DNA of 64,000 nt from Oharaeibacter diazotrophicus (GTDB taxonomy: Bacteria > Pseudomonadota > Alphaproteobacteria > Rhizobiales > Pleomorphomonadaceae), in the NCBI RefSeq assembly GCF_004362745.1, contig NZ_SNXY01000007.1, positions 434,001-498,000 of the forward strand, given 5' to 3'. Of the stretch, positions 26,814-35,842 are shown in pieces. The position numbers and the translations under genes are program-made. The stretch's first letter is position 1; each line of letters starts with the position of its first letter. The notes beneath the pieces are model-generated. The model worked only from the letters and a program-made list of their open reading frames with translations, was not told the origin of the DNA and did no database searches.

Positions 26814-28127
26814 ATGCACATCGTCGACAGGCGTCTCAATCCGGGCGGCAAGAGCCTGCCCAACCGTCAGCGCTTCCTCCGCCGTGCCAAGGAGACCGTG
26901 CAGCGCGCCGTCCGCGAGACCTCGAAGGGTCGCGAGATCCGCGATCTCGACCAGTCCGGCGAGATCACCATCCCGATCGACGGCATCCGCGAACCCTCGT
27001 TCCGGCGCGCGTCCAGCGGCGGCCGGCGCGACCACCTGCTGCCCGGCAACCGCGACCACGTCGAGGGCGACCTGATCGCCCGTCCCGACGGCGGCGCCGG
27101 CGGCGGCGGGGGCGGGGGACAGGCGGGCGACGGCGGCGGCGGCGAGGACGGCTTCCGCTTCGTGCTGACGCGCGAGGAGTTCCTCGACATCTTCCTCGAC
27201 GACCTCGAACTGCCCGATCTCGCCAAGCGCAAGCTCGCGGTCACCGAGGTCCAGGGCATCCGCCGCGCCGGCTACACCACCACCGGCTCGCCGGCCAACC
27301 TCGCCCTCGGGCAGACGATGAAGATCGCGCTCGCCCGACGCATCGCCCTGAACCGGCCGACCACGGCGGACGTCGCCGCCTTCGACGAGCGCATCGCCGC
27401 CGCCGAGGCGGTCGGCGAGAGCGGCCGCGCCGAGGAACTCCGGGCCGAGCGCGACGCCCTCGAGACGCGGCGCCGGCGCATCCCCTACATCGACCCGCTC
27501 GACCTGCGCTTCCGCCGCTACGAGCCGTTCCCGCGCCCGGTCGCGCAGGCGGTGATGTTCTGCCTGATGGACGTCTCGGGCTCGATGACCGAGCACAAGA
27601 AGGACGTCGCCAAGCGCTTCTTCATGCTGCTGCACGTCTTCCTGACGCGGCGCTACAAGCACGTCGACGTCGTGTTCATCCGGCACACCGACCGCGCCGC
27701 CGAGGTCGACGAGGACACATTCTTCCATTCGCCGGAGACCGGCGGAACCCTGGTCTCCTCCGCGCTCGCCGAGATGAAGCGGGTGGTGGAGGAGCGCTAC
27801 GACCCGGCCGACTGGAACATCTACGCGGCGCAGGCCTCCGACGGCGACAACATGTCCTCCGACGCCGAGCGCACCGCCGTGCTGCTGCGCGACCACGTCC
27901 TGCCGGCCTGCCAGTATTTCGCCTATCTCGAGGTCGGCGATCCCCCCGGCAGCCAGTTCGGCTTCATCGGCCAGGGTCCGACCTCGCTGTGGCGGACCTA
28001 CGAGGCGCTCGGCCTCGCGGGCGCGCGCTTCGACATGCGCCGCGTCAGCCGCCAGGAGGAGATCTACGCCGTGTTCCGGCAGCTGTTCCAGCGCCGCGAC
28101 GCGGTCGGGGAAAGGGTGGGTGCATGA
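26814..28127 (+). CDS. yeaH: YeaH/YhbH family protein (UPF0229)
   Basis: A 437-residue protein of the UPF0229 family that accompanies PrkA. The opening MHIVDRRLNPGGKSLPNRQRF (split MHIVDRRLNPGGK, LPNRQRF) is diagnostic. A Gly-rich linker occupies about 90-108, and a von Willebrand-A-like motif DVSGSM sits at 253-258 with later conserved GGT and SDGDN segments. It works with YeaG in stress survival; molecular action is unknown. Its stop overlaps the spoVR start (ATGA), showing coupling. Confidence 0.94.
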   Translation: MHIVDRRLNPGGKSLPNRQRFLRRAKETVQRAVRETSKGREIRDLDQSGEITIPIDGIREPSFRRASSGGRRDHLLPGNRDHVEGDLIARPDGGAGGGGGGGQAGDGGGGEDGFRFVLTREEFLDIFLDDLELPDLAKRKLAVTEVQGIRRAGYTTTGSPANLALGQTMKIALARRIALNRPTTADVAAFDERIAAAEAVGESGRAEELRAERDALETRRRRIPYIDPLDLRFRRYEPFPRPVAQAVMFCLMDVSGSMTEHKKDVAKRFFMLLHVFLTRRYKHVDVVFIRHTDRAAEVDEDTFFHSPETGGTLVSSALAEMKRVVEERYDPADWNIYAAQASDGDNMSSDAERTAVLLRDHVLPACQYFAYLEVGDPPGSQFGFIGQGPTSLWRTYEALGLAGARFDMRRVSRQEEIYAVFRQLFQRRDAVGERVGA

Positions 28128-29674
28128 ACGCCTTCGCGCCGAACCGGCTCTTGTTCGAGGGCGCCGACTGGGACTTCGACACCATCCGCCGCATCCACGA
28201 CGCGGTGGAGGAACTGTCGCGCCGCAGCCTCGGGCTCGACGTCTTTCCCAACCAGATCGAGATCATCACCGCCGAGCAGATGCTCGACGCCTACGCCTCC
28301 ACCGGCATGCCGCTGTTCTACAAGCACTGGAGCTTCGGCAAGCACTTCGCCCAGCACGAGACGGTCTATCGCAAGGGACTGATGGGCCTCGCCTACGAGA
28401 TCGTCATCAACTCCGATCCCTGCATCAGCTACATCATGGAGGAGAATTCCGCCACGATGCAGACGCTGGTGATCGCCCACGCCGCCTTCGGCCACAACCA
28501 CTTCTTCAAGAACAACTATCTCTTCAAGCAGTGGACCGACCCCTCTGGGATCCTCGACTACCTCGCCTTCGCCAAGAGCTACGTCGCCGCCTGCGAGGAG
28601 CGCTGGGGCCATGCCGCGGTCGAGCGCGTGCTCGACGCCGGGCACGCGCTGCAGTCCCAGGGCGTCCACCGCTACCCGCGCAAGAGCGTGCCGGACCTCC
28701 TGTCCGAGGAACGCCGCGAGCGCGACCGCCAGGCCCACGCCGAGCGGATGTACAACGACCTCTGGCGCACGCTGCCGTCGAGGCCAGCCGGTGGCGATGC
28801 CCGGCGCCGCCGCGAGGAGCGCCGGCGCGCCCTGCTCGGGCTGCCGCAGGAGAACCTCCTGTATTTCCTCGAGAAGACCGCGCCGCGCCTCGCGCCGTGG
28901 CAGCGCGAGATCCTGCGCATCGTCCGCAACGTCGCGCAGTATTTCTATCCGCAGATGCAGACCAAGGTGATGAACGAGGGCTGCGCCACCTTCGTGCACT
29001 ACCAGCTGATGACCGGTCTGCACCGCGAGGGCCGCATCTCCGACGGGTCCTTCCTCGAGTTCCTGACCTCGCACACCAACGTCGTGCGCCAGCCGATGTA
29101 CGACGATCCCTCCTACAACGGCATCAACCCCTACGCCCTCGGCTACGCGATGATGGAGGACATCGCCCGCATCGCCACCACGCCGACCGACGAGGATCGC
29201 GCGTGGTTCCCCGACCTCGCCGGCAACGGCGATCCGATCGGGACGCTGCGCGACGTCTGGGCCAATTATCGCGACGAGAGCTTCATCGCGCAGTTCCTGT
29301 CGCCCAACCTGATACGCAAGTGGCGCTTCTTCCACGTTCGCGACGACGCCGACGAGCCGGTGCTCCGGGTCGAGCGCATCCACGACGAGCGCGGTTACCG
29401 GGCGCTGCGCCGCTCGCTCGCCCGGCAGTACGACATCGCCTGGCTCGCTCCCGACATCCAGGTCGTCGACGTCGATCTCGACGACACCCGTCGGCTGGTG
29501 CTGCGCCACCGGGTCCTCGACGGCATCCTGCTCCAGCCCGACGACGCCCGCCGCGTGCTCCAGCACATCGCGGACCTCTGGGGCTACGAGGTCGTCCTCG
29601 AGGAAGTGTCGGCCGACACCGGCGCGACGCTGAAGGAACACCGCACCACCGCGCGGGCGGGCATGTTCTTCTGA
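28124..29674 (+). CDS. spoVR: SpoVR family protein (YcgB)
   Basis: A 516-residue protein of the SpoVR/YcgB family, named for B. subtilis spore cortex formation but common in non-spore-formers next to prkA and yeaH. Conserved segments include MPLFYKHWSFGKHF, a repeated His-rich stretch AHAAFGHNHFFKNN, NEGCATFVHYQLM and the Tyr-rich SYNGINPYALGY. The His/Glu pattern suggests a metal site, but this is inference. Start ATG 28124 overlaps the yeaH stop by 4 bp. Confidence 0.95.
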   Translation: MNAFAPNRLLFEGADWDFDTIRRIHDAVEELSRRSLGLDVFPNQIEIITAEQMLDAYASTGMPLFYKHWSFGKHFAQHETVYRKGLMGLAYEIVINSDPCISYIMEENSATMQTLVIAHAAFGHNHFFKNNYLFKQWTDPSGILDYLAFAKSYVAACEERWGHAAVERVLDAGHALQSQGVHRYPRKSVPDLLSEERRERDRQAHAERMYNDLWRTLPSRPAGGDARRRREERRRALLGLPQENLLYFLEKTAPRLAPWQREILRIVRNVAQYFYPQMQTKVMNEGCATFVHYQLMTGLHREGRISDGSFLEFLTSHTNVVRQPMYDDPSYNGINPYALGYAMMEDIARIATTPTDEDRAWFPDLAGNGDPIGTLRDVWANYRDESFIAQFLSPNLIRKWRFFHVRDDADEPVLRVERIHDERGYRALRRSLARQYDIAWLAPDIQVVDVDLDDTRRLVLRHRVLDGILLQPDDARRVLQHIADLWGYEVVLEEVSADTGATLKEHRTTARAGMFF

Positions 29675-29687
29675 GGCGGGGAGGCCT

Positions 29688-30158
29688 TCAGACCGGCCCG
29701 CCGTCGCCCCCGGTCGGCGCCGTCCCGTCGAGGGCCTCGCGCAGGCGGACGAGGTCGTCCTTGAGGGCGGCGAGTTCGGCCGGTGTGCGGCCGCCGCGGC
29801 AGACGAGCGGATTGTCGGTGGAAAGGACGCGTTCGCGGAGCGCGCGCCCCGTCTCGGTGAGGCCGACGCGGACCTGGCGCTCGTCGGCGGCGTCGCGGCG
29901 GCGGGCGAGGAGGCCGCCGGCCTCCATCCGCTTCAGGAGCGGCGTCAGCGTGCCGGAGTCGAGCATCAGCCGCTCGCCGATCGCCTTGACGGTGAGGTCG
30001 TCGTCCTCCCACAGCACCAGCAGCACCAGATATTGCGGATAGGTGATGCCGAGCGCGTCCAGCATCGGCTTGTAGGCGCGCGTGATCGCGTGGCCGGCGG
30101 CGTAGACGGCGAAGCAGAGCTGGCGGTCGAGGTGGAGACGATCCGGGGGCGTAGTCAT
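29688..30158 (-). CDS. MarR-family regulator, OhrR-like
   Basis: A 156-residue winged-helix repressor. The N-terminal RQLCFAVYAAGHAITRAYKP with Cys15 matches the peroxide-sensing Cys region of OhrR, and the DNA-binding part is LMLDSGTLTPLLKRMEAGGLL with the wing RRDAADERQVRV. OhrR represses an organic hydroperoxide resistance gene until its Cys is oxidised. No ohr gene is in the window. It starts 9 bp after the iclR stop on the same strand and ends convergent to spoVR. Confidence 0.85.
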   Translation of the reverse strand: MTTPPDRLHLDRQLCFAVYAAGHAITRAYKPMLDALGITYPQYLVLLVLWEDDDLTVKAIGERLMLDSGTLTPLLKRMEAGGLLARRRDAADERQVRVGLTETGRALRERVLSTDNPLVCRGGRTPAELAALKDDLVRLREALDGTAPTGGDGGPV

Positions 30159-30167
30159 GGCGCCATT

Positions 30168-31088
30168 CTATCGCGCAAGATCGAATTGTGCGAGGTCGTT
30201 CGTTACCGCAGTGGCACCGCGCGGCGCGAGCATCATCGTCTCGGCGGCGACGGCGATCTCGGCGGCGGCGGCGGCGAGGGCGGGGCGGTGGCGTTCCAGC
30301 GCCGCGAGGCCGCCGGCGTGGATCGTGGTGGTCAGCGACAGCCCGCCGACGAGGCCGCCGGCCGGCGCGAGGATCGGCACCGCGAGGCAGACGATGGTCT
30401 CCTCGTGCTCCTGGTCGTCGACCGCGTGGCCGCGCGCCCGGATCGCGTCGAGTTCGGCGGCGAGCGCGGCGGGGTCGACGATGGTGCGCGGGGTGTGGCG
30501 AACGAAGGACTGGCGGGCGATCGCCTCTGCCTGCGCGTCCGCGGGCAGGAAGGCCAGCATCGCCTTGCCGACCCCCGTGCAATGGGCCGGGCCGATCCGG
30601 CCGGGCGCCGAGAACATCCGGACCGCCGGGCGTGCCAACCGCTTGTCGAGATAGAGCACCTGACCGCCGTCGAGGCAGGCGAGGTGGACGGTCATGCCGA
30701 CGTCGCCGACCAGCCGGTCCAGCACCGGTCGCGCCGCCTCGACCAGGGTCGCACCCTCCCAGGCCGCGTGGGCGAGGCGGACGAGACGCAGGCCGAGCCG
30801 GTAGCGCCGGCTCGCCGGGTCGAAGGCGAGCATGCCCTCGGCCTCGAGCTGGCGCAGCAGCCGCGACAGCGTCGCCTTCGGCAGGCCAGCCGCCTGTTGG
30901 ACCTCGGAGAATCGCACCGGCTCACCGGCGGCCGCCACCACGTCGAGCAGACGCAGCGCCCGCGTCAGCGGCCCGTCCGCCGCGCCGTCGACGTCGAGCT
31001 GCCGGTCGCCGTGCGCCGCATGGCCCCGGTTGACCTGCACTGCGTCCCCCCGGTTGACTTGCACCGCGTCCCGCTCCAGGATTTCCAT
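30168..31088 (-). CDS. IclR-family transcriptional regulator
   Basis: A 306-residue regulator. The helix-turn-helix lies at about 55-85 (VRFSEVQQAAGLPKATLSRLLRQLE) and the ligand domain carries CTGVGKAMLAFLP and GLSLTTTIHAGG. It is transcribed away from the sugar-acid operon, with a perfect palindrome just upstream of its start, so it is the likely repressor or activator of that operon (compare KdgR/DgoR-type control). The N-terminal 38 residues are unusual: two copies of AVQVNRGD-like sequence from a 24-bp tandem repeat. The true start may lie further in, near residue 39. Confidence 0.88.
   Translation of the reverse strand: MEILERDAVQVNRGDAVQVNRGHAAHGDRQLDVDGAADGPLTRALRLLDVVAAAGEPVRFSEVQQAAGLPKATLSRLLRQLEAEGMLAFDPASRRYRLGLRLVRLAHAAWEGATLVEAARPVLDRLVGDVGMTVHLACLDGGQVLYLDKRLARPAVRMFSAPGRIGPAHCTGVGKAMLAFLPADAQAEAIARQSFVRHTPRTIVDPAALAAELDAIRARGHAVDDQEHEETIVCLAVPILAPAGGLVGGLSLTTTIHAGGLAALERHRPALAAAAAEIAVAAETMMLAPRGATAVTNDLAQFDLAR
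30173..30191. promoter_or_regulatory. Possible OhrR-type operator
   Basis: GCGCAA-N7-TTGTGC is an inverted repeat with one mismatch, ending about 15 bp upstream of the MarR/OhrR-like gene start. OhrR operators contain similar CAA..TTG dyads. It lies inside the 3' end of the iclR coding sequence, so the match could be accidental. Confidence 0.3.
31024..31071. repeat. 24-bp tandem direct repeat in the iclR start region
   Basis: Two adjacent 24-bp units (31024-31047 and 31048-31071) beginning CCCCGGTTGAC differ at only two bases. They encode a repeated eight-residue unit in the annotated IclR N-terminus. If translation starts further in, the repeats would be leader or operator DNA instead. Confidence 0.7.
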
Positions 31089-31099
31089 CCAACGAAACC

Positions 31100-31120
31100 A
31101 TGTTCCATTGAATGGAACAT
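31100..31120. promoter_or_regulatory. Perfect palindromic operator between iclR and the sugar-acid operon
   Basis: TGTTCCATTGAATGGAACA with one further A/T pair outside gives a 21-bp perfect palindrome centred on G31110. It is similar in form to IclR-family sites such as those of KdgR (TGGAAC/GTTCCA cores). It lies 12 bp before the iclR start and 52 bp before the kinase gene start, so one protein could control both directions. Confidence 0.75.
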
Positions 31121-31171
31121 CTGGTCAAGGGGCGTTGGGCGCCCCCTTTGGCGAAGAGGGAGAACGGCTCG

Positions 31172-32119
31172 GTGCGCGTGGAGACTCCCGCCTTCGTGGC
31201 GGTCGACTGGGGCACGTCGAGCCTCCGGCTCTGGCTGATGGCGGCCGACGGCGCCGTGCTCGCCGAGACGCGCTCGGCCGAGGGCATGGGCGGCCTGTCG
31301 CCGGATGCCTTCGAGCCGGTGCTGCGCGGCCGCCTGCAGGGCCTCGGACCCGCCGTCGCGGCGATGCCGACGCCGCTGCGCGTCGTGCTCTGCGGCATGG
31401 TCGGCGCCCGCCAGGGCTGGCGCGAGGCCGTCTATGTCGACGTGCCCGCGCCGCTGGACGCCGTCGCCGGCCGCGCCGTCTCCCCCGCCGCCGACGGCCT
31501 CGACGCCCGCATCCTGCCCGGTCTCTCCGCCCGCGGCGACCGACCCGACGTGATGCGCGGCGAGGAGACCCAGTTGCTCGGCCTCGTGCTCGACGCGCCG
31601 GCGCTCTCGGCCACCGTCTGCATGCCCGGCACCCATTCCAAGTGGGTGACGCTCGACGAAGGCCGCGTCGCGGGCTTCTCGACGGTGATGACCGGCGAGT
31701 TCTACGCGCTGCTCGCCGGCCAGTCGATCCTGCGCCACACGGTCGCCGGTTCGTCCGGCAGCGGCGATCCCGCCGCGCCGGCCTTCGTCGGCGGCCTCGC
31801 CGACGGCCTCTCTGCCCCGGACGACGCGCTCGCCCGCCTGTTCGGGATCCGCGCCGCCGGCCTCCTCTCCGGCCTTCCCGCCGCCGATGCCGCCGACCGA
31901 CTGTCCGGCCTGCTGATCGGCGCCGAGGTCGGTGCGCGGCTCGCCCGGGCCGATGCCGGCGCCGAGGTCGTGCTGGTCGCCTCCGGCCGGCTCGCCGCGC
32001 TCTACGCCGCGGCCCTGCGCGCCGCCGGCCGCTCCCACCGCCTCGTCGACGCCGACGCCGCCGTGCGCGGCGGCCTCGTCCACGCCGCCCGCGCCCTCTG
32101 GCCGGAGATCCAGCCGTGA
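31172..32119 (+). CDS. dgoK: 2-dehydro-3-deoxygalactonokinase
   Basis: A 315-residue kinase that phosphorylates 2-keto-3-deoxy-D-galactonate. The ATP-binding start FVAVDWGTSSLRLWLM, then GMVGARQGW, PGTHSKWVTL and the C-terminal VASGRLAALY are DgoK marks. GTG 31172 is chosen: it has a good Shine-Dalgarno (GAGGGAG, 31156-31162) and an upstream ATG at 31112 would sit inside the operator. Its stop overlaps the aldolase start (GTGA). First gene of the sugar-acid operon. Confidence 0.9.
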   Translation: MRVETPAFVAVDWGTSSLRLWLMAADGAVLAETRSAEGMGGLSPDAFEPVLRGRLQGLGPAVAAMPTPLRVVLCGMVGARQGWREAVYVDVPAPLDAVAGRAVSPAADGLDARILPGLSARGDRPDVMRGEETQLLGLVLDAPALSATVCMPGTHSKWVTLDEGRVAGFSTVMTGEFYALLAGQSILRHTVAGSSGSGDPAAPAFVGGLADGLSAPDDALARLFGIRAAGLLSGLPAADAADRLSGLLIGAEVGARLARADAGAEVVLVASGRLAALYAAALRAAGRSHRLVDADAAVRGGLVHAARALWPEIQP

Positions 32120-32763
32120 CCGTTTCCGTGCCCTGGCCGCGGCTCGCCCGCAACCTCGTCGCCATCCTGCGCTGCCTGACACCCGCCGACGTCGACGCCG
32201 TCGGCGACGTGCTGGTCGAGGCCGGTTTCGAGGCGATCGAGGTGCCGCTCAACTCGCCCGATCCCTTCGCCTCGATCGAGCGCCTCGCCGCCCGTCTGCC
32301 GGCCTCGGTGCTGGTCGGCGCCGGCACGGTGCTGACCGCCGCCGACGCCGGTCGCGTCGCCGACGTCGGCGGGCGCATCCTGGTCGCGCCCAACGTCGAT
32401 CCCCTGGTGATCGCCGCCGCCACCGCCCGCGGCATGGTGACGATGCCCGGCGTGTTCACGCCGACCGAGGCGTTCCAGGCGCTCGCCGCCGGCGCCTCGG
32501 CGCTGAAGTTCTTCCCGGCCGCCGCCCTCGGCGCGACCGGCATCGCCGCGGTGCGTGCCGTGCTGCCGAAGGGCACGGTGATCGGCGCCGTCGGCGGCGT
32601 CTCGGAGGCCGATTTCGCCGCCTATGCCGCTGCCGGCGTCACGGCCTTCGGCCTCGGTTCCAGCCTCTACAAGCCCGGCGCCTCCGCCGCCGACGTCGCC
32701 GCCCGCGCCGCCGCCGCCGTCCGCGCCTACGACGACACCTTCGCCTCCGGAGCCGCCAGATGA
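32116..32763 (+). CDS. dgoA: 2-dehydro-3-deoxy-6-phosphogalactonate aldolase
   Basis: A 215-residue KDPG/KDPGal-type class I aldolase, splitting 2-keto-3-deoxy-6-phosphogalactonate to pyruvate and glyceraldehyde 3-phosphate. The Schiff-base lysine lies in [28 protein letters not shown] and [13 protein letters not shown] fit the DgoA branch (NSPDP rather than the Eda form). GTG 32116 overlaps the kinase stop and gives a standard family length. The next gene overlaps by 4 bp. Confidence 0.92.
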   Translation: MTVSVPWPRLARNLVAILRCLTPADVDAVGDVLVEAGFEAIEVPLNSPDPFASIERLAARLPASVLVGAGTVLTAADAGRVADVGGRILVAPNVDPLVIAAATARGMVTMPGVFTPTEAFQALAAGASALKFFPAAALGATGIAAVRAVLPKGTVIGAVGGVSEADFAAYAAAGVTAFGLGSSLYKPGASAADVAARAAAAVRAYDDTFASGAAR

Positions 32764-33623
32764 CCGCCACCGTCTTCAGCGACGTCGTCTGCAACCTCGG
32801 CGAGGGGCCGTCGTTCCACCCGGACAGCGGCCGGGTCTACTGGTTCGACATCCTGGAGAAGCGCCTGCTCGAGAAGCGGCCGGACCGCTCCGGCACGATC
32901 GTGCACCAGCTCCCGTTCAACGCCTCGGTGATCGCGGCGGTCGACGACGACCGCCAGCTCGTGGTCGGCGCCGGCGGGCTCCACGTCCGCCGCATCGCCG
33001 ACGGCGCGCTGACCTTGCACCGGCCGCTGGTCGCCGAGGACCCCGGCATCCGCAGCAACGACGGCCGTGTCCATCCCGCCGGCGCGCTCTGGCTCTCGAC
33101 CATGAGCCGGACCGCGGAGGAGGGCGCCGCGGCGATCTGGTGGTACCGCGACGGCGAACTCCGCCGCCTGATCGGCGGGCTGACGATCCCGAACGGCATC
33201 GCCTTCGCGCCCGACGGCACCCACGCCTTCTACGCCGACACCCGGCCGGGCAAGGTCTGGCGCATCCCGACCGATCCCTCCACGGGCCTGCCGGTGGGCG
33301 ATCCCTCCCTGTTCCTCGACGGCGGCGACGGCGGCCCGGACGGTGCGGTGGTCGACGCCGACGGCCTCTATTGGAGCGCCCGCTGGGGCGCCGGCGCCGT
33401 GATCGCCCACGACCGCGACGGCCGCGAGGTCGCGCGCCTCGCCGTGCCGGCGACGCAGAGCTCCTGCCCGGCCTTCGTCGGCGAGCGCATGGTGGTGACC
33501 TCGGCGCAGGAGGGCATGGACGAGGCCGCCCGCGCCGCCGACCCGCTTTCCGGTCAGACCTTCCTGCTCGACGGCCCGTTCCGCGGCCGTCACGACCCGG
33601 CGGTGCGGCTCGGGGAAGGCTGA
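32760..33623 (+). CDS. SMP-30/gluconolactonase family lactonase
   Basis: A 287-residue six-bladed beta-propeller lactonase. Metal-site marks are [20 protein letters not shown] (Glu), [19 protein letters not shown] (Asn, Asp) and [13 protein letters not shown] (Asn). It would open an aldonolactone, probably galactonolactone, before the dehydratase step. ATG 32760 overlaps the aldolase stop. A galactose dehydrogenase that would supply the lactone is not in the window. Confidence 0.9.
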   Translation: MTATVFSDVVCNLGEGPSFHPDSGRVYWFDILEKRLLEKRPDRSGTIVHQLPFNASVIAAVDDDRQLVVGAGGLHVRRIADGALTLHRPLVAEDPGIRSNDGRVHPAGALWLSTMSRTAEEGAAAIWWYRDGELRRLIGGLTIPNGIAFAPDGTHAFYADTRPGKVWRIPTDPSTGLPVGDPSLFLDGGDGGPDGAVVDADGLYWSARWGAGAVIAHDRDGREVARLAVPATQSSCPAFVGERMVVTSAQEGMDEAARAADPLSGQTFLLDGPFRGRHDPAVRLGEG

Positions 33624-33654
33624 CGCGGGGGCCGACGCGTCGGAGCCAGGGTGA

Positions 33655-33688
33655 GACAAGTTGTCGAGCGATAACCGGACGGTTATCG
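33655..33688. promoter_or_regulatory. Two dyads upstream of the dehydratase gene
   Basis: GACAAGTTGTC (33655-33665) is an 11-bp perfect palindrome, and CGATAACCG-GA-CGGTTATCG (33669-33688) is a 20-bp perfect dyad. Both lie in the 242-bp gap between the lactonase and the dehydratase. They differ from the IclR palindrome, so a second regulator may control the dehydratase; the first has a GntR-like form. No promoter elements could be fixed. Confidence 0.5.
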
Positions 33689-33865
33689 GATGCGGCCGAC
33701 TCTTCATCGTTCGGCTATCGCTTCCGCCTTGCGGGCGCCGCCGAGACGGGCGAGTCTGACGCGCGACAAGAAAGTCCCCCGCGTCGACACGAGCGACGCC
33801 CGCGCCGGCGGGAGGGCCCGTCACGCGCGCCGCCCGCGCCGGCTGCGAAACAACTCGGAAACGCC

Positions 33866-35635
33866 ATGACCAAGCCGACCCGCCGCTCCGCCCTCTGGTT
33901 CGACAACCCGGACAACCCGGGCATGACCGCGCTCTACCTCGAGCGCTACCTGAACTACGGCCTGACGCGCGAGGAGCTGCAGTCCGGCAAGCCGCTGATC
34001 GGCATCGCCCAGACCGGCTCGGACCTGTCGCCCTGCAACCGCGTCCACCTCGAGTTGGCCCAGCGCGTGCGCGAGGGCATCCGCGCCGCCGGCGGCATCG
34101 CCTTCGAGTTCCCGGTCCACCCGATCCAGGAGACCGGCCGCCGCCCGACCGCCTCGCTCGATCGCAACCTCGCCTATCTCGGCCTCGTCGAGATCCTGCA
34201 CGGCTATCCGCTCGACGGCGTCGTGCTGACCACCGGCTGCGACAAGACCACGCCGGCCTGCATCATGGCGGCGGCGACGGTGAACCTGCCGGCGATCGTG
34301 CTCTCGGCCGGCCCGATGCTCGACGGCTGGGTCGACGGCCGGCTCGCCGGTTCCGGCACCATCATCTGGGAGAGCCGCCTGCGCCTCGCCACCGGCGAGA
34401 TCGGCTATGACGAGTTCATGGGGCACGCCGCCGCGGCGGCGCCGTCGACCGGCTATTGCAACACCATGGGCACGGCCTCGACGATGAACTCGCTGGCCGA
34501 GGCGCTCGGGATGTGCCTGCCCGGCAACGCCTCGATCCCGGCGCCCTACCGCGAGCGCGGCCAGATGGCCTATCTCACCGGCAAGCGCATCGTCGAGATG
34601 GTCGACGAGGACCTGCGTCCGTCGAAGATCCTGACCCGCGCGGCGATCGAGAACGCCATCCTGGTCAACTCGGCGATCGGCGGCTCGACCAACGCCCAGC
34701 CGCACATCACCGCCATCGCCCGCCACGCCGGCGTCGAGATCGTGCCGGAGGATTGGCAGACCGTCGGCTACGACGTCCCGCTGCTGGTCAACGTGCAGCC
34801 GGCCGGCAAGTATCTCTCCGAGGGCTTCCACCGCGCCGGCGGCGTGCCGGTGGTGATGAAGGAGCTGCTCGCCAACGGCAAGCTCAACGGCGACGCGCTG
34901 ACCGTCTCCGGCCGTACCGCCGCCGAGAACGTGGCGGACGCCCGGGCGCCGGACGGCGAGGTCATCAAGTCCTTCGCCGCGCCGATGAAGGAAAAGGCCG
35001 GCTTCGTGGTGCTGAAGGGCAACCTGTTCGACAGCGCGATCATGAAGACCTCGGTGATCTCCGACGACTTCCGCGCCCGCTATCTGTCGCGCCCCGGCCG
35101 GGAGAACGTGCTCGAGGGCCGCGTCGTGGTGTTCGACGGTTCGGAGGACTACCACCACCGCATCGAGGATCCTGCGCTCGGCATCGACGAGAACACCATC
35201 CTCGTGATCCGCTACTCCGGCCCGATCGGCTGGCCCGGTGCGGCCGAGGTGGTGAACATGCAGCCGCCCGCCGCCCTCATCAAGCGCGGCGTCGCCTCGC
35301 TGCCCTGCATCGGCGACGGCCGCCAGTCCGGCACCTCCGGCTCGCCGTCGATCCTGAACGCCTCGCCGGAAGCGGCGATCGGCGGCGGACTCGGCCTGCT
35401 CGAGACCGGCGACGTCGTGCGCATCGATCTCAACACCGGCGCCGCCGACGCCCTGGTCGAGCCCGCCGAGTGGGAGCGCCGCCGCGCCGCCTTCGTGCCG
35501 AACTATCCCGAGAGCCAGACGCCCTGGCAGGAGATCTTCCGCGAGAAGGTCGGCCAGCAGTCCGACGGCGCGGTGCTCGAACTCGCGGTCAAGTACCGCG
35601 ACGTCTACGAGAAGATCCCGCGCGACAACCACTGA
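33866..35635 (+). CDS. IlvD/Edd-family sugar-acid dehydratase
   Basis: A 589-residue Fe-S dehydratase. Marks are [30 protein letters not shown] (cluster cysteines), [21 protein letters not shown] and the C-terminal [17 protein letters not shown]. Length and motifs fit the pentonate/hexonate branch (L-arabinonate, D-xylonate or galactonate dehydratases) rather than IlvD itself. With KDGal kinase and KDPGal aldolase upstream, D-galactonate is the most coherent substrate; D-fuconate or L-arabinonate cannot be excluded. The gene has its own upstream region with dyads and ends before a strong terminator. Confidence 0.9.
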   Translation: MTKPTRRSALWFDNPDNPGMTALYLERYLNYGLTREELQSGKPLIGIAQTGSDLSPCNRVHLELAQRVREGIRAAGGIAFEFPVHPIQETGRRPTASLDRNLAYLGLVEILHGYPLDGVVLTTGCDKTTPACIMAAATVNLPAIVLSAGPMLDGWVDGRLAGSGTIIWESRLRLATGEIGYDEFMGHAAAAAPSTGYCNTMGTASTMNSLAEALGMCLPGNASIPAPYRERGQMAYLTGKRIVEMVDEDLRPSKILTRAAIENAILVNSAIGGSTNAQPHITAIARHAGVEIVPEDWQTVGYDVPLLVNVQPAGKYLSEGFHRAGGVPVVMKELLANGKLNGDALTVSGRTAAENVADARAPDGEVIKSFAAPMKEKAGFVVLKGNLFDSAIMKTSVISDDFRARYLSRPGRENVLEGRVVVFDGSEDYHHRIEDPALGIDENTILVIRYSGPIGWPGAAEVVNMQPPAALIKRGVASLPCIGDGRQSGTSGSPSILNASPEAAIGGGLGLLETGDVVRIDLNTGAADALVEPAEWERRRAAFVPNYPESQTPWQEIFREKVGQQSDGAVLELAVKYRDVYEKIPRDNH

Positions 35636-35674
35636 CGAGGACGACGGGACGTCCCGGTGTTTCGCAAGCCGACC

Positions 35675-35712
35675 CGGCCCGGACCCGCATCCACGCGGGG
35701 CCGGGCCGTTTT
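35675..35712 (+). terminator. Rho-independent terminator after the dehydratase gene
   Basis: CGGCCCGGACCCGC (35675-35688), a 6-nt loop, then GCGGGGCCGGGCCG (35695-35708) pair over 14 positions with one mismatch, followed by TTTT. It lies 40 bp after the dehydratase stop and ends the sugar-acid operon. Confidence 0.85.
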
Positions 35713-35842
35713 CGTCATACCGAGCGCGCAAAGTTCCAACCCGTGGTCGGAGCTTATCGCGCGAAGAGCGCCCGACCGGGTGCCGGCCGGTTGGCCGAAA
35801 CCGCGCAAGGTCCCGACGAGTCGGGACTTTGCGAGACCGGGG

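Noticed and set aside
30168-31088. IclR N-terminal 38 residues as a real domain
   Set aside because: They consist mostly of a DNA tandem repeat and hydrophilic sequence; no domain could be supported, and the true start may be inside.
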